Shown: positions 1-11,209 of the stretch, piece after piece
Layout: the number at the start of each line of letters is the position of its first letter
Position numbering within the stretch: the first letter of the stretch is position 1
Assembly (NCBI GenBank): GCA_950097015.1
Contig: CATNEN010000024.1
Coordinates: 558,001 to 622,000, forward strand
Reading direction: 5' to 3'
Origin: Macrostomum hystrix
Lineage: Eukaryota > Platyhelminthes > Macrostomidae
DNA length: 64,000 nt
The notes under the pieces: model-generated
What the model was told of the DNA's origin: nothing
Databases searched by the model: none
What the model saw: the letters and a program-made list of their open reading frames with translations, nothing else
Made by a program: the position numbers and the translations under genes

Positions 1-1349
1 AGGAGGAGAGGCAGTAGAAAAGACAGGAGGAGAGGCAGTAGAAAAGACAGGAGGAGAGGGAGGAGAAAAGACAGGAGGAGAGGGAGGAGAAAAGACAGGA
101 GGAGAGGGAGGAGAAAAGACAGGAGGAGAGGGAGGAGAAAAGACAGGAGGAGAGGGAGTAGAAAAGACAGGAGGAGAGGGAGTAGAAGAGACAGGAGAAG
201 AGGGAGGAGAAAAGACAGGAGGAGAGGGAGGAGAAAAGACAGGAGGAGAGGGAGGAGAAAAGACAGGAGGAGAGGGAGGAGAAAAGACAGGAGGAGAGGG
301 AGGAGAAAAGACAGGAGGAGAGGGAGTAGAAGAGACAGGAGAAGAGGGAGGAGAAAAGACAGGAGGAGAGGGAGGAGAAAAGACAGGAGGAGAGGGAGGA
401 GAAAAGACAGGAGGAGAGGGAGGAGAAAAGACAGGAGGAGAGGGAGGAGAAAAGACAGGAGGAGAGGGAGTAGAAAAGACAGGAGGAGAGGGAGGAGAAA
501 AGACAGGAGGAGAGGGAGTAGAAAAGACAGGAGGAGAGGGAGGAGAAAAGACAGGAGGAGAGGGAGGAGAAAAGACAGGAGGAGAAGGAGGAGAAAAGAC
601 AGGAGGAGAGGGAGTAGAAGAGACAGGAGAAGAGGGAGGAGAAGAGACAGGAGAAGAGGGAGGAGAATAGACAGGAGGAGAGGGAGGAGAAAAGACAGGA
701 GGAGAGGGAGGAGAAAAGACAGGAGGAGAGGGAGGAGAAAAGACAGGAGGAGAGGGAGGAGAAAAGACAGGAGGAGAAGGAGGAGAAAAGACAGGAGGAG
801 AGGGAGTAGAAGAGACAGGAGAAGAGGGAGGAGAAGAGACAGGAGAAGAGGGAGGAGAATAGACAGGAGGAGAGGGAGGAGAAAAGACAGGAGGAGAGGG
901 AGGAGAAAAGACAGGAGGAGAGGGAGGAGAAAAGACAGGAGGAGAGCGAGGAGAAAAGACAGGAGGAGAGGGAGTAGAAAAGACAGGAGGAGAGGGAGTA
1001 GAAGAGACAGGAGGAGAGGGAGGAGAAAAGACAGGAGGAGAGGGAGGAGAAAAGACAGGAGGAGAGGGAGGAGAAAAGACAGGAGGAGAGGGAGGAGAAA
1101 AGACAGGAGGAGAGGGAGGAGAAAAGACAGGAGGAGAGGGAGTAGAAAAGACAGGAGGAGAGGGAGTAGAAGAGACAGGAGAAGAGGGAGGAGAAGAGAC
1201 AGGAGAAGAGGGAGGAGAATAGACAGGAAGAGAGGGAGGATAAAAGACAGGAGGAGAGGGAGGAGAAAAGACAGGAGAAGGGGGAGGAGAAAAGACAGGA
1301 AGAGAGGGAGGATAAAAGACAGGAGGAGAGGGAGTAGAAGAGACAGGAG
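1..1349. repeat. 24-bp purine-rich minisatellite, about 56 copies
   Basis: Tandem array with core AGGAGGAGAGGGAGGAGAAA followed by AGAC; variants have GTAGAA or GAAGAGG. The + strand is almost all purine, so it is a candidate for triplex (H-DNA) structure. It starts before the window. No coding content is seen. It lies beyond the last visible K2P exon and may be in that gene's next intron. Confidence 0.95.
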
Positions 1350-1909
1350 AAAATATCTTATGGACGTGGACAATCAAATCAGAGTTTTTCAATCACCAAC
1401 AACAGCATCAGAAACGGCACTCTATTAGTTACTCTTATACTCGTAGTAGTTCTATTAATGTACTTGTATAGATCGAGATGAAAGTTGCATTTTAAAAGCA
1501 GGGTCGGGCCCACCTCTTTGGAGACTAAACGGGGGTACCCAGCAGAACAGGGAAAAGCTATTAGCCTAGTTCTTTATCGGCTTATCCACCATTTTTCGTC
1601 TCCGAGCCGAAAATGGTTTGAAAGCTGAAATCAAATAGTGCCCGAGGAAGAATTCGGAATCTGGGCTTTTTTTCCTCAATTTGCGCATTAAACTAGATTT
1701 TCTGTCGATTTTTTTCGACAAAACATTTCCGTGCTTTGTCGACTTTCGAAACTTTGCTGGTCGTCACATCCTGCTTTGGTGAGGGTTTCTTGGAATTTTC
1801 AATTAAAATTTTGGTGGCTTTGTTGTTTTTTGTGTTCAGTTCATTGGACATTCTGATATGGATATAATGATTAGGATATTCTAAAGTTAAGTTTTTGTGT
1901 TTCATAGTG
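1350..1909. other. Non-array stretch, nothing recognised
   Basis: About 560 bases of AT-rich sequence between two arrays. Both strands were read for the next K2P exon (GYG of the first selectivity filter and M2) and none was found. Probably intron of the K2P gene. Confidence 0.5.
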
Positions 1910-2735
1910 TTTTTCGTGGGTTTATAAAGGTTTAAGTGGCATTCATGGAGGTTTAAGCGCGTTTCATTGAGATTTAAGCGGGTTTCATGGAGGTTTAAGT
2001 GGCTTTCATAGAGGTTTAAGCGGGTTTCATGGAGGTTTAAGTGGGTTGTATGGAGGTTTAAGTGGGTTGTATGGAGGTTTAAGCGGGTTTCATAGAGGTT
2101 TAAGCGGGTTTCATGGAGGTTTAAGCGGGTTTCATAGAGGTTTAAGCGGGTTTCATAGAGGTTTAAGCGGGTTTCATAGAGGTTTAAGCGGGTTTCATAG
2201 AGGTTTAAGCGGGTTTCATGGAGGTTTAAGCGGGTTTCATGGAGGTTTAAGCGCGTTTCATTGAGGTTTAAGCGGGTTTCATGGAGGTTTAAGTGGGTTT
2301 CATGGAGGTTTAAGTGGGTTTCATGGAGGTTTAAGCGGGTTTCATGGAGGTTTTAGCGCGTTTCATTGAGGTTTTCGTGGGTTTATAAAGGTTTAAGTGG
2401 CTTTCATGGAGGTTTAAGCGGATTTCATGGAGGTTTAAGTGGGTTTCATAGAGGTTTGAGTGGGTTTCATGGAGGTTTAAGTGGGTTTCATAGAGGTTTA
2501 AGCGGGTTTCATGGAGGTTTAAGCGGGTTTCATGGAGGTTTAAGCGGGTTTCATAGAGGTTTGAGTGGGTTTCATGGAGGTTTAAGTGGGTTTCATAGAG
2601 GTTTGAGTGGGTTTCATGGAGGTTTAAGTGGGTTTCATAGAGGTTTAAGCGGGTTTCATGGAGGTTTAAGCGGGTTTCATGGAGGTTTAAGCGGGTTTCA
2701 TAGAGGTTTAAGCGGGTTTCATGGAAGTTTCTGTG
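1910..2735. repeat. 21-bp minisatellite, about 39 copies
   Basis: Unit GGTTTAAGCGGGTTTCATGG plus one base, with CATAG/CATGG and AAGTG/AAGCG variants. Because the unit is a multiple of three it stays open as a Gly-Leu-Ser-Gly-Phe-His pseudo-peptide on +, which I do not regard as coding. Confidence 0.95.
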
Positions 2736-2965
2736 ATACTGTGATGGGGTTCTTGAGTTTTATGTACTTTCGTGTGATATTGAGGTTTTAAGCTTTTTAG
2801 AATTTCGGCGAATCTAGGAATTGGTTTATTGAATATTTGAGAATTTTGTGTTTCACAATATTATATTGTTCTATTTGTTTATTTGCTGAGATTTTTATGG
2901 ATATATAGTTATTGTGCTTTTAAAAATAACTTCCACTCCATTGGCACACTTTATTCCCATCTCAC

Positions 2966-3408
2966 CTATGGTCGTCACAATGGTGATGGCGTAGAGCAGT
3001 GCGCCAGGGAAGGTCCAGATGGTCTGGTTGACTCCGGGCTTGTCATCGTCTGGGCGGCTCCAGCCGCGGATGGCGCAGCCGTAGACTAGCTCCTCCAGCC
3101 TCAGCGCCCAGGAGTGCAGCTCGGCGCTATAGTTGTACCTGGCCAGCAGGGCCCGGGTGCCACCAATCGAATCGTCTCTGGCGCCCTTGATGCTTTCTAG
3201 CAGATTCTTGTTGTTAACCAGCTCCAGGTGGGTAACGCTGGTGAAATTGTATAGGCTGGCCTGCATTGCCTCTAGGGATGCTTGCACCTGTAGAACCTGG
3301 TGCCTGTAGGCTGTGGAGTGATTAAACAGCTGAAAAACTTCCTCGCGGATGCGCGCCTTAGCCGCCTCCACCGCCTCGCGAAGCTCCTTGCTCAATTTGA
3401 GTTTGGAT
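2966..3408 (-). CDS. K2P exon 3 (cap helices and first pore loop)
   Basis: 443 nt from a TTTTCACTCAG acceptor to a GTGAGA donor. It encodes further helical cap sequence with sequons NHS, NFT, NYS and NQT, then the P1 pore helix ending TTIG, with the Gly codon split by the intron (phase 1). Confidence 0.85.
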
Positions 3409-6400
3409 CTGAGTGAAAATGGTTAAATTCATTATTTTTTTACTTTTTTCAAAATGCACTTGAGTCAAAAATGTACTTTAGTAGAAATGTACTTTAGTAG
3501 AAATGTACTTTAGTATAAATGAACTTTAGTATAAATGTACTTTAGTATAAATGTACTTTAGTAGAAATGTACTTTAGTAGAAATGTACTTTAGTAGAAAT
3601 GTACTTTAATAGAAATGTACTTTAGTAGAAATGTACTTTAGTAGAAATGTACTTTAGTTGAAATGTACTTTAGACGAAAATGTTCTTTGTCTACAATGTA
3701 ATTTGTCCGAAATGTACTTTTATCTAACATTTACTTTGGAACTGAGTTGTCTAAAGTGAGTTTTTGTAAAAAACAAATTACCTTATATTTAAGTAGGTAA
3801 TTTCAACTACTAATGTGCTTTTTAAATGTACTGTCCAGTGAGGTTTTTAAAAAAATACTATTCGAGGTGCTGACTTTTCAAAAGTACTTATTTTTTAATT
3901 TAATGAACTTCATTTATTCTATCAGTGTTCTAAATTCCAGATTATGTAGTTAAAACTAAACAATATAATTTTTAACTATCTAAAAGCATTTTTCTTAGAC
4001 TCGAAAACTTTTGTCGCGGATTAATCTCACTTGTCAATCTGCTGTCGCACCTTGTGCACCATGTTATCGAAGTCTTGCATGCTCCGGCCAATCTTTCCTG
4101 AGCCGTTTCCTCCGAAATGAGCCTCGCATGGCGGACAGCTCACGTTTGATAAGAGACTGCTCAAATAAGAGACCTGTGTGTCAATGCTGTCCTCGTGCTG
4201 GCTGAAGTCGCCCTGCAGCTGGTGCAACAGTTGAGCGTTCGAGTCGCCAACTTCTCGCACAGCGTCGGCAAGGCGGAGTCGACTCAAACTCAGTGTCTGG
4301 CTAACGTTGAGCAGCTTCTTATAGGAGTCGCCGGCGATATCTTCCAGATTGTGTAGCACCTTCTCAAATTCTGATTTCACGTCACTGAGCATGTCCGTCA
4401 CTGGCTTGGTCATGTTGGCGCTGTTGGGGATTGGTGGGATGAGCATTTGCTACCTGATTAGAGACTCGATAAGACTTGGTATGTGATTCGAGAAGAAGAA
4501 CTGGTATGGGATTCGAGAGGATTTGGTATGGGATTCGAGAGGATTTGACATGGGATTCGAGAGGATTCGATATGGGATTCGAGAGGATTTGACATGGGAT
4601 TCGAGAGGATTCGATATGGGATTCGAGAGGATTTGGTATGGGATTCGAGAGGATTTGACATGGGATTCGAGAGGATTCGATATGGGATTCGAGAGGATTT
4701 GGTATGGGATTTGAGAGGATTTGGTATGGGATTTGAGAGTATATCGTATGGGATTTGAATGGATTTGGTATGGGATTCGAGAGTATATCGTATGGGATTC
4801 GAGAGTATATTGTATGGGATTTGAGCGGGTTTAGTATGAAAGTAAAGAAAATTTAAAATGGGATTTTTTTAATTGCGATGATAATTGAGCTTATTTTGTG
4901 AATTATTGTCATGGAGTTTTAAAAGAACATTTTTCCATCGCATTTTTAAACCCTGAGCTGCAAGTCGCAGTCAGTGAAGAGGCAATTCCCATATTTTTTT
5001 AGTCCTTTTTTATCGTCATTTTACAACCTGCAGAGGGAAATATTCGTCACTAATTTAATTAAGTTGCACTTCTGCGGCAAGGATCGGGTTAATAACCAGT
5101 TCAGCTAGGCCTTGTACTTGCTGTTGCATTGTCGGCCTTGTCTTGTTTGCTCATAATCAGCCAGCTAGTTCGACTGCTGCTGATCGAGCTGCCAATAGCA
5201 GACTTCCAAATCCTTTTTTATTCGCATCCCGTTCTGCTTGGAGAGGCTATCACAACAATCTACCGGCTGCACAGCATCTGTGAATAATTCATCTGGTCTG
5301 AGCTTGCGCTGGAACACCAGAAATTATCCACGACCAACTCCCAACATCTGCTATCCCTCAGTCCCTCCTTTGATCTGTACTCTCCCTCCCTTGATCTTGT
5401 CTCCCTCCCTCCCTGATCTTGTCTCCCTCCCTCCCTGACCTTGTCTCCCTCCCACCCTGATCTTGTCTCCCTCCCACCCTGATCTTGTCTCCCTCCCTCC
5501 CTGACCTTGTCTCCCTCCCTCCCTGATCTTGTCTCCCTCCCACCCTGACCTTGTCTCCCTCCCACCCTGACCTTGTCTCCCTCCCTCCCTGATCTTGTCT
5601 CCCTCCCACCCTGATCTTGTCTCCCTCCCACCCTGACCTTGTCTCCCTCCCACCCTGACCTTGTCTCCCTCCCACCCTGACCTTGTCTCCCTCCCTGATC
5701 TTGTCTCCCTCCCTGATCTTGTCTCCCTCCCTCCCTGACCTTGTCTCCCTCCCTCCCTGACCTTGTCTCCCTCCCTCCCTGACCTTGTCTCCCTCCCTCC
5801 CTGACCTTGTCTCCCTCCCTCCCTGACCTTGTCTCCCTCCCACCCTGACCTTGTCTCCCTCCCACCCTGACCTTGTCTCCCTCCCTGATCTTGTCTCCCT
5901 CCCTGATCTTGTCTCCCTCCCACCCTGACCTTGTCTCCCTCCCTCCCTGATCTTGTCTCCCTCCCTCCCTGATCTTGTCTCCCTCCCTCCCTGATCTTGT
6001 CTCCCTCCCTCCCTGATCTTGTCTCCCTGCCACCCTGACCTTGTCTCCCTCCCTGATCTTGTCTCCCTCCCTGATCTTGTCTCCCTCCCTCCCTGATCTT
6101 GTCTCTCTCCATCCCTTGATCTCGTCTCTCTCCATCCCTTGATCTCGTCTCTCTCCATCCCTTGATCTCGTCTCTCTCCATCCCTTGATCTCGTCTCTCT
6201 CCATCCCTTGATCTCGTCTCTCTCCATCTCTTTGATCTCGTCTCTCTCCCTCCCTTGATCTTGTCTCTCTCCCTCCTTTTGATCTATCTTCTCCCTCTGT
6301 TGCTATAGTCTACAAGGTAGTCTTGATAGCTTTGCATTATTTTTCTTAAATTGATTAATTAATTAAACTCCCGTCTCCATCATTTGCTTTCCGTTTCCAA

Positions 6401-9400
6401 GTACGAGTTCGACTGCAACGCTCGGTGAAGCATAAAAATAAAGCAAAATTATGGATTATGGCCCAGCCAATGAGTTTTGCCTTAGATGTAATTTGGATTC
6501 AGTGAACTAAAATATTTATTATATAATTGGAGATAAAAATATATCTTAGTAAAAGAGACATATATTCTTTGTAGATTTACGTCAAGATCATTTAGCTTGT
6601 TAGGCCTGTTAGGCAGGGCAAATATCTGTTAGATTGGGCTAATATCTGTTAGATTGGGCTAATACCTGTTAGATTGGGCTAATATCTGTTAGATTGGGCT
6701 AATACCTGTTAGATTGGGCTAATATCTGTTAGATTGGGCTAATATCTGTTAGATTGGGCTAATACCTGTTAGATTGGGCTAATATCTGTTAGATTGGGCT
6801 AATTTCTGTTAGATTGGGCTAATACCGGTTAGATTGGGCTAATATCTGTTAGATTGGGCTAATATCTGTTAGATTGGGCTAATTTCTGTTAGATTGGGCT
6901 AATATCTGTTAGATTGGGCTAATATCTGTTAGATTGGGCTAATATCTGTTAGATTGGGCTAATACCTGTTAGATTGGGCTAATATCTGTTAGATTGGGCT
7001 AATTTCTGTTAGATTGGGCTAATATCTGTTAGATTGGGCTAATATCTGTTAGATTGGGCAAATACCTGTTAGATTGGGCTAATATCTGTTAGATTGGGCT
7101 AATATCTGTTAGATTAGGCTAATACCTGTTAGATTGGGCTAATATCTGTTAGATTGGGCTAATTTCTGTTAGATTGGGCTAATATCTGTTAGATTGGGCT
7201 AATATCTGTTAGATTGGGCTAATATCTGTTAGATTGGGCTAATATCTGTTAGATTAGGCTAATATCTGTTAGATTAGGCTAATATCTGTTAGATTGGGCT
7301 AATATCTGTTAGATTGGGCTAATATCTGTTAGATTGGGCTAATATCTGTTAGATTGGGCTAATATCTGTTAGATTGGGCTAATATCTGTTAGATTGGGCT
7401 AATATCTGTTAGATTGGGCTAATACCTGTTAGATTGGGCTAATATCTGTTAGATTGGGCTAATATCTGTTAGATTGGGCTAATATCTGTTAGATTGGGCT
7501 AATATCTGTTAGATTGGGCTAATACCTGTTAGATTGGGCTAATATCTGTTAGATTGGGCTAATATCTGTTAGATTGGGCTAATATCTGTTAGATTGGGCT
7601 AATATCTGTTAGATTGGGCTAATACCTGTTAGATTGGGCTAATATCTGTTAGATTGGGCTAATATCTGTTAGATTGGGCTAATATCTGTTAGATTGGGCT
7701 AATATCTGTTAGATTGGGCTAATACCTGTTAGATTGGGCTAATATCTGTTAGATTGGGCTAATATCTGTTAGATTGGGCTAATATCTGTTAGATTGGGCT
7801 AATATCTGTTAGATTGGGCTAATACCTGTTAGATTGGGCTAATATCTGTTAGATTGGGCTAATACCTGTTAGATTGGGCTAATATCTGTTAGATTGGGCT
7901 AATATCTGTTAGATTGGGCTAATATCTGTTAGATTGGGCTAATATCTGTTAGATTGGGCTAATACCTGTTAGATTGGGCTAATATCTATTAGATTGGGCT
8001 AATACCTGTTAGATTGGGCTAATATCTGTTAGATTGGGCTAATATCTGTTAGATTGGGCTAATACCTGTTAGATTGGGCTAATATCTGTTAGATTGGGCT
8101 AATTTCTGTTAGATTGGGCTAATACCGGTTAGATTGGGCTAATATCTGTTAGATTGGGCTAATATCTGTTAGATTGGGCTAATTTCTGTTAGATTGGGCT
8201 AATATCTGTTAGATTGGGCTAATATCTGTTAGATTGGGCTAATATCTGTTAGATTGGGCTAATACCTGTTAGATTGGGCTAATATCTGTTAGATTGGGCT
8301 AATTTCTGTTAGATTGGGCTAATATCTGTTAGATTGGGCTAATATCTGTTAGATTGGGCAAATACCTGTTAGATTGGGCTAATATCTGTTAGATTGGGCT
8401 AATATCTGTTAGATTAGGCTAATACCTGTTAGATTGGGCTAATATCTGTTAGATTGGGCTAATTTCTGTTAGATTGGGCTAATATCTGTTAGATTGGGCT
8501 AATATCTGTTAGATTGGGCTAATATCTGTTAGATTGGGCTAATATCTGTTAGATTAGGCTAATATCTGTTAGATTAGGCTAATATCTGTTAGATTGGGCT
8601 AATACCTGTTAGATTGGGCTAATATCTGTTAGATTAGGCTAATACCTGTTAGATTGGGCTAATATCTGTTAGATTGGGCTAATTTCTGTTAGATTGGGCT
8701 AATATCTGTTAGATTGGGCTAATATCTGTTAGATTGGGCTAATATCTGTTAGATTGGGCTAATATCTGTTAGATTAGGCTAATATCTGTTAGATTAGGCT
8801 AATATCTGTTAGATTGGGCTAATACCTGTTAGATTGGGCTAATATCTGTTAGATTAGGCTAATATCTGTTAGATTAGGCTAATATCTGTTAGATTGGGCA
8901 AATATCTGTTAGATTAGGCTAATATCTGTTAGATTGGGCAAATATCTGTTAGATTAGGCTAATATCTGTTAGATTGGGCTAATATCTGTTAGATTGGGCT
9001 AATATCTGTTAGATTGGGCTAATATCTGTTAGATTGGGCTAATATCTGTTAGATTGGGCTAATATCTGTTAGATTAGGCTAATATCTGTTAGATTGGGCT
9101 AATATCTGTTAGATTAGGCTAATATCTGTTAGATTGGGCTAATATCTGTTAGATTGGGCTAATATCTGTTAGATTAGGCTAATATCTGTTAGATTGGGCT
9201 AATATCTGTTAGATTGGGCTAATATCTGTTAGATTGGGCTAATATCTGTTAGATTGGGCTAATATCTGTTAGATTGGGCTAATATCTGTTAGATTGGGCT
9301 AATATCTGTTAGATTGGGCTAATATCTGTTAGATTGGGCTAATATCTGTTAGATTGGGCTAATATCTGTTAGATTGGGCTAATATCTGTTAGATTGGGCT

Positions 9401-10377
9401 AATATCTGTTAGATTGGGCTAATATCTGTTAGATTGGGCTAATATCTGTTAGATTGGGCTAATATCTGTTAGATTGGGCTAATATCTGTTAGATTGGGCT
9501 AATATCTGTTAGATTGGGCTAATATCTGTTAGATTGGGCTAATATCTGTTAGATTGGGCTAATATCTGTTAGATTGGGCTAATATATGTTAGATTAGGCT
9601 AATATCTGTTAGATTGGGCTAATATATGTTAGATTGGGCTAATATTTGTTAGATTGGGCTAATATCTGTTAGATTGGGCTAATACCTGTTAGATTGGGCT
9701 AATATCTATTAGATTGGGCTAATATCTGTTAGATTGGGCTAATATCTGTTAGATTGGGCTAATATCTGTTAGATTGGGCTAATACCTGTTAGATTGGGCT
9801 AATATCTGTTAGATTGGGCTAATATCTGTTAGATTGGGCTAATACCTGTTAGATTGGGCTAATATCTGTTAGATTGGGCTAATACCTGTTAGATTGGGCT
9901 AATATCTGTTAGATTGGGCTAATATCTGTTAGATTGGGCTAATATCTGTTAGATTGGGCTAATATCTGTTAGATTGGGCTAATATCTGTTAGATTGGGCT
10001 AATATCTGTTAGATTGGGCTAATACCTAATAGACAGGTCTAATAACTAATAGACAGGTCTAATAACTAATAGACAGGGCTAATACCTGTTAGGCAGGTAC
10101 TTATTTACCTCATGTAGGCTCGAGTTCGCGCCACACTCTCGGTGTTCATCCGGTTGTCCAGCACTGACCGCTCATATTCCAGGTAGACAAATAGGTAGGC
10201 ACCTGACAGAGTGTAGCCAATCACAAGCAGGCACAGGCCGATGTGAGAAAATAGAAACGCCACCGAAGTCTTCAGGCAGGAGACGCAGCGACGTCTTCGA
10301 CGCTTCCAATTGGACACTTTCGGCCTGGACGGCGGCTGCTTCGCCGGCGACCTCTTCGGCTGTTTTTCGTCCGCCAT
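2966..10377 (-). CDS. Two-pore-domain (K2P/TWIK-type) potassium channel, N-terminal part
   Basis: Three exons, 10377-10109, 4420-4031 and 3408-2966, join in frame (phases 2 and 2) to about 367 codons. Residues 1-37 are a basic cytoplasmic N-terminus (a WKRRRRR stretch). About 38-67 form transmembrane M1 (IGLCLLVIGYTLSGAYLFVY, then LE). The last 20 residues are the first pore helix and filter start (TFPGALLYAITIVTTIG); the exon ends after the first base of that Gly codon, so the YG of TIGYG lies off the window. K2P channels conduct background K+ as dimers with a helical extracellular cap between M1 and P1. Here that loop is about 280 residues instead of the usual 60 or so, with heptad-like helices, a CPPC pair and eight N-glycosylation sequons. 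P2 and M2-M4 are not in the window. Confidence 0.85.
3471..3680. repeat. 16-bp minisatellite in K2P intron 2
   Basis: Unit ACTTTAGTAGAAATGT, about 13 copies, decaying toward 3730. The rest of the intron (3731-4030) is AT-rich with nothing recognised. Confidence 0.9.
4031..4420 (-). CDS. K2P exon 2 (extra extracellular cap segment)
   Basis: 390 nt between a CCCCAACAG acceptor and a GTGAGA donor, phase 2 to phase 2. It encodes an amphipathic, probably coiled-coil stretch with sequons NMT, NVS, NVS and NGS and a CPPC motif. Nothing in ordinary K2P channels corresponds to it. Confidence 0.75.
4462..4825. repeat. 22-bp minisatellite at the 3' end of K2P intron 1
   Basis: Core GGGATTCGAGAGGATTTG plus GTAT or ACAT. 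It begins about 40 bases upstream of the exon 2 acceptor on the sense strand. Confidence 0.9.
4826..5369. other. Intronic stretch, nothing recognised
   Basis: Non-repetitive part of K2P intron 1 between two arrays. No exon, RNA or mobile element was recognised. Confidence 0.5.
5370..6290. repeat. 18/22-bp pyrimidine-rich minisatellite in K2P intron 1
   Basis: Two interleaved unit lengths: GTCTCCCTCCCTGATCTT (18 bp) and a 22-bp form with an extra CACC or CTCC. A third variant with CTCTCTCCATCCCTTGAT occupies 6100-6290. Long open frames on the minus strand here are by-products of composition. Confidence 0.93.
6597..10100. repeat. 20-bp minisatellite, about 170 copies, with higher-order structure
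   Basis: Unit AATATCTGTTAGATTGGGCT, nearly perfect over 3.4 kb; the last copies (10021-10100) degenerate just beside the K2P exon 1 donor. Marker variants (AATACC, AATTTC, ACCGG, TTAGGCT, GGGCA) show duplicated blocks: AATACC recurs every 100 bases from 7421 to 7821, and the block with AATACCGG at 6821 recurs at 8121 (offset 1300). On the sense (minus) strand each unit contains CTAACAG. Confidence 0.97.
10109..10377 (-). CDS. K2P exon 1 (start codon, N-terminus, M1)
   Basis: ATG at 10377-10375 opens a 269-nt exon ending at a GTAAAT donor (10108). It encodes the basic N-terminus and M1. The phase-2 end (AG) joins the C of the next exon to give Ser. The start was chosen as the first ATG before M1; an upstream 5' exon cannot be excluded. 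Confidence 0.8.
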
Positions 10378-10554
10378 AGTTGACGCAGCCGCCGCCGCTG
10401 GCGGATGGTTGTTGGACTCTCCAGCTTCTTGGCGATGTTAAAGAGAAATTATTTGTTAATTTGTCCACGGACTGAATAGCGCTACAAAGCATTTTAGTAG
10501 CACATCCGCCACAATTAGGCAATATAAACTAATATTTTTATTGATTACGCCTGC

Positions 10555-10752
10555 CCCCACGCAGCTATTGAGTACGGCTGTTCAGTCCATGGACTGGTGA
10601 GACTGCACACCCACCCTCAATTAGACCAGCAATGCAGAGTTCAGTGTGTTTGTTGCTAATAGAAACAAACTGTTTCAGTGGATTTGGGAATCGAACCCCC
10701 GACCTTCAAGTCGTGAGTCCGATGCCCTAACCACTAGGCTGCATCTCCCGGG
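10555..10752 (-). mobile_element. SINE family A, full copy with tRNA-like head
   Basis: On the minus strand it starts with a tRNA-like promoter: A box about TAGTGGTTAGGGC and B box GGGTTCGATTCCC. A body with GAACTCTGCATTGCT follows, ending at CAGTCCATGGACTGAACAGC. The same body recurs at 17765, 30905 and 57480. It lies between the stop of the Ala-rich gene and the K2P start. Confidence 0.75.
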
Positions 10753-10778
10753 AACAACTGGTAAGGTGTAATTTCTAT

Positions 10779-11209
10779 TCAATCTAAGACGTTATATTTG
10801 ACATTGGCAGCCTCACTATGTACAGTCGTAGCGGCGACGCCGGCTTCAACGGACTCATCGGCGTTGTCGCCAGTCATCAGCGGCGCCAGCAGCAGCTTTG
10901 TGGTAGCCTGAGCGTCACCGGGACGCTTAGTCCTCGCTGGCAGAGCGGGCGGAGACTTGGCCGCGGCTGCGGCGGCGGCAGCGGCAGAGACAGGCAGATT
11001 GTCGTAGTTTGAAGTCCGCTGGCCGGCGGTTGTCCGCAGCTCCTCGATGTCGTCCTCGCTCTGCATTGCGTCACTATAGGTGGTGAAGACGCTGAATGGC
11101 CTGGGTCGGCAGTGGATGTTGCGCAGAACTAGGTCGCGGCACTCGCTGTCAGTCAGTAGGCAGGCAGTCAAATTATTCTCTAGGTCCAACGCCGTCTCTC
11201 TGACTGTTT
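10779..11209 (-). CDS. Ala-rich gene last exon
   Basis: Acceptor GTTTTAAATTAG, then 431 nt to TGA at 10781-10779. Alternative acceptors at ACAG and TCAG a few bases downstream would need other phases; only the first matches exon 1. Confidence 0.6.

Noticed and set aside
2966-4420. Prominin or other coiled-coil surface protein
   Set aside because: The helical exons alone could suggest this, but they join in phase to an M1 helix and a TTIG pore filter, which identify a K2P channel.
5260-6227. Three overlapping charged open frames of about 300 codons
   Set aside because: Composition of the 18/22-bp pyrimidine-rich array inside K2P intron 1; no homology or splice support.
6597-10100. CRISPR-like array of 20-bp repeats
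   Set aside because: No unique spacers; units are head to tail in an animal gene intron.
10690-10750. tRNA gene
   Set aside because: A and B boxes are present but the stems pair poorly, and the sequence continues into a repeated SINE body found at three other places.
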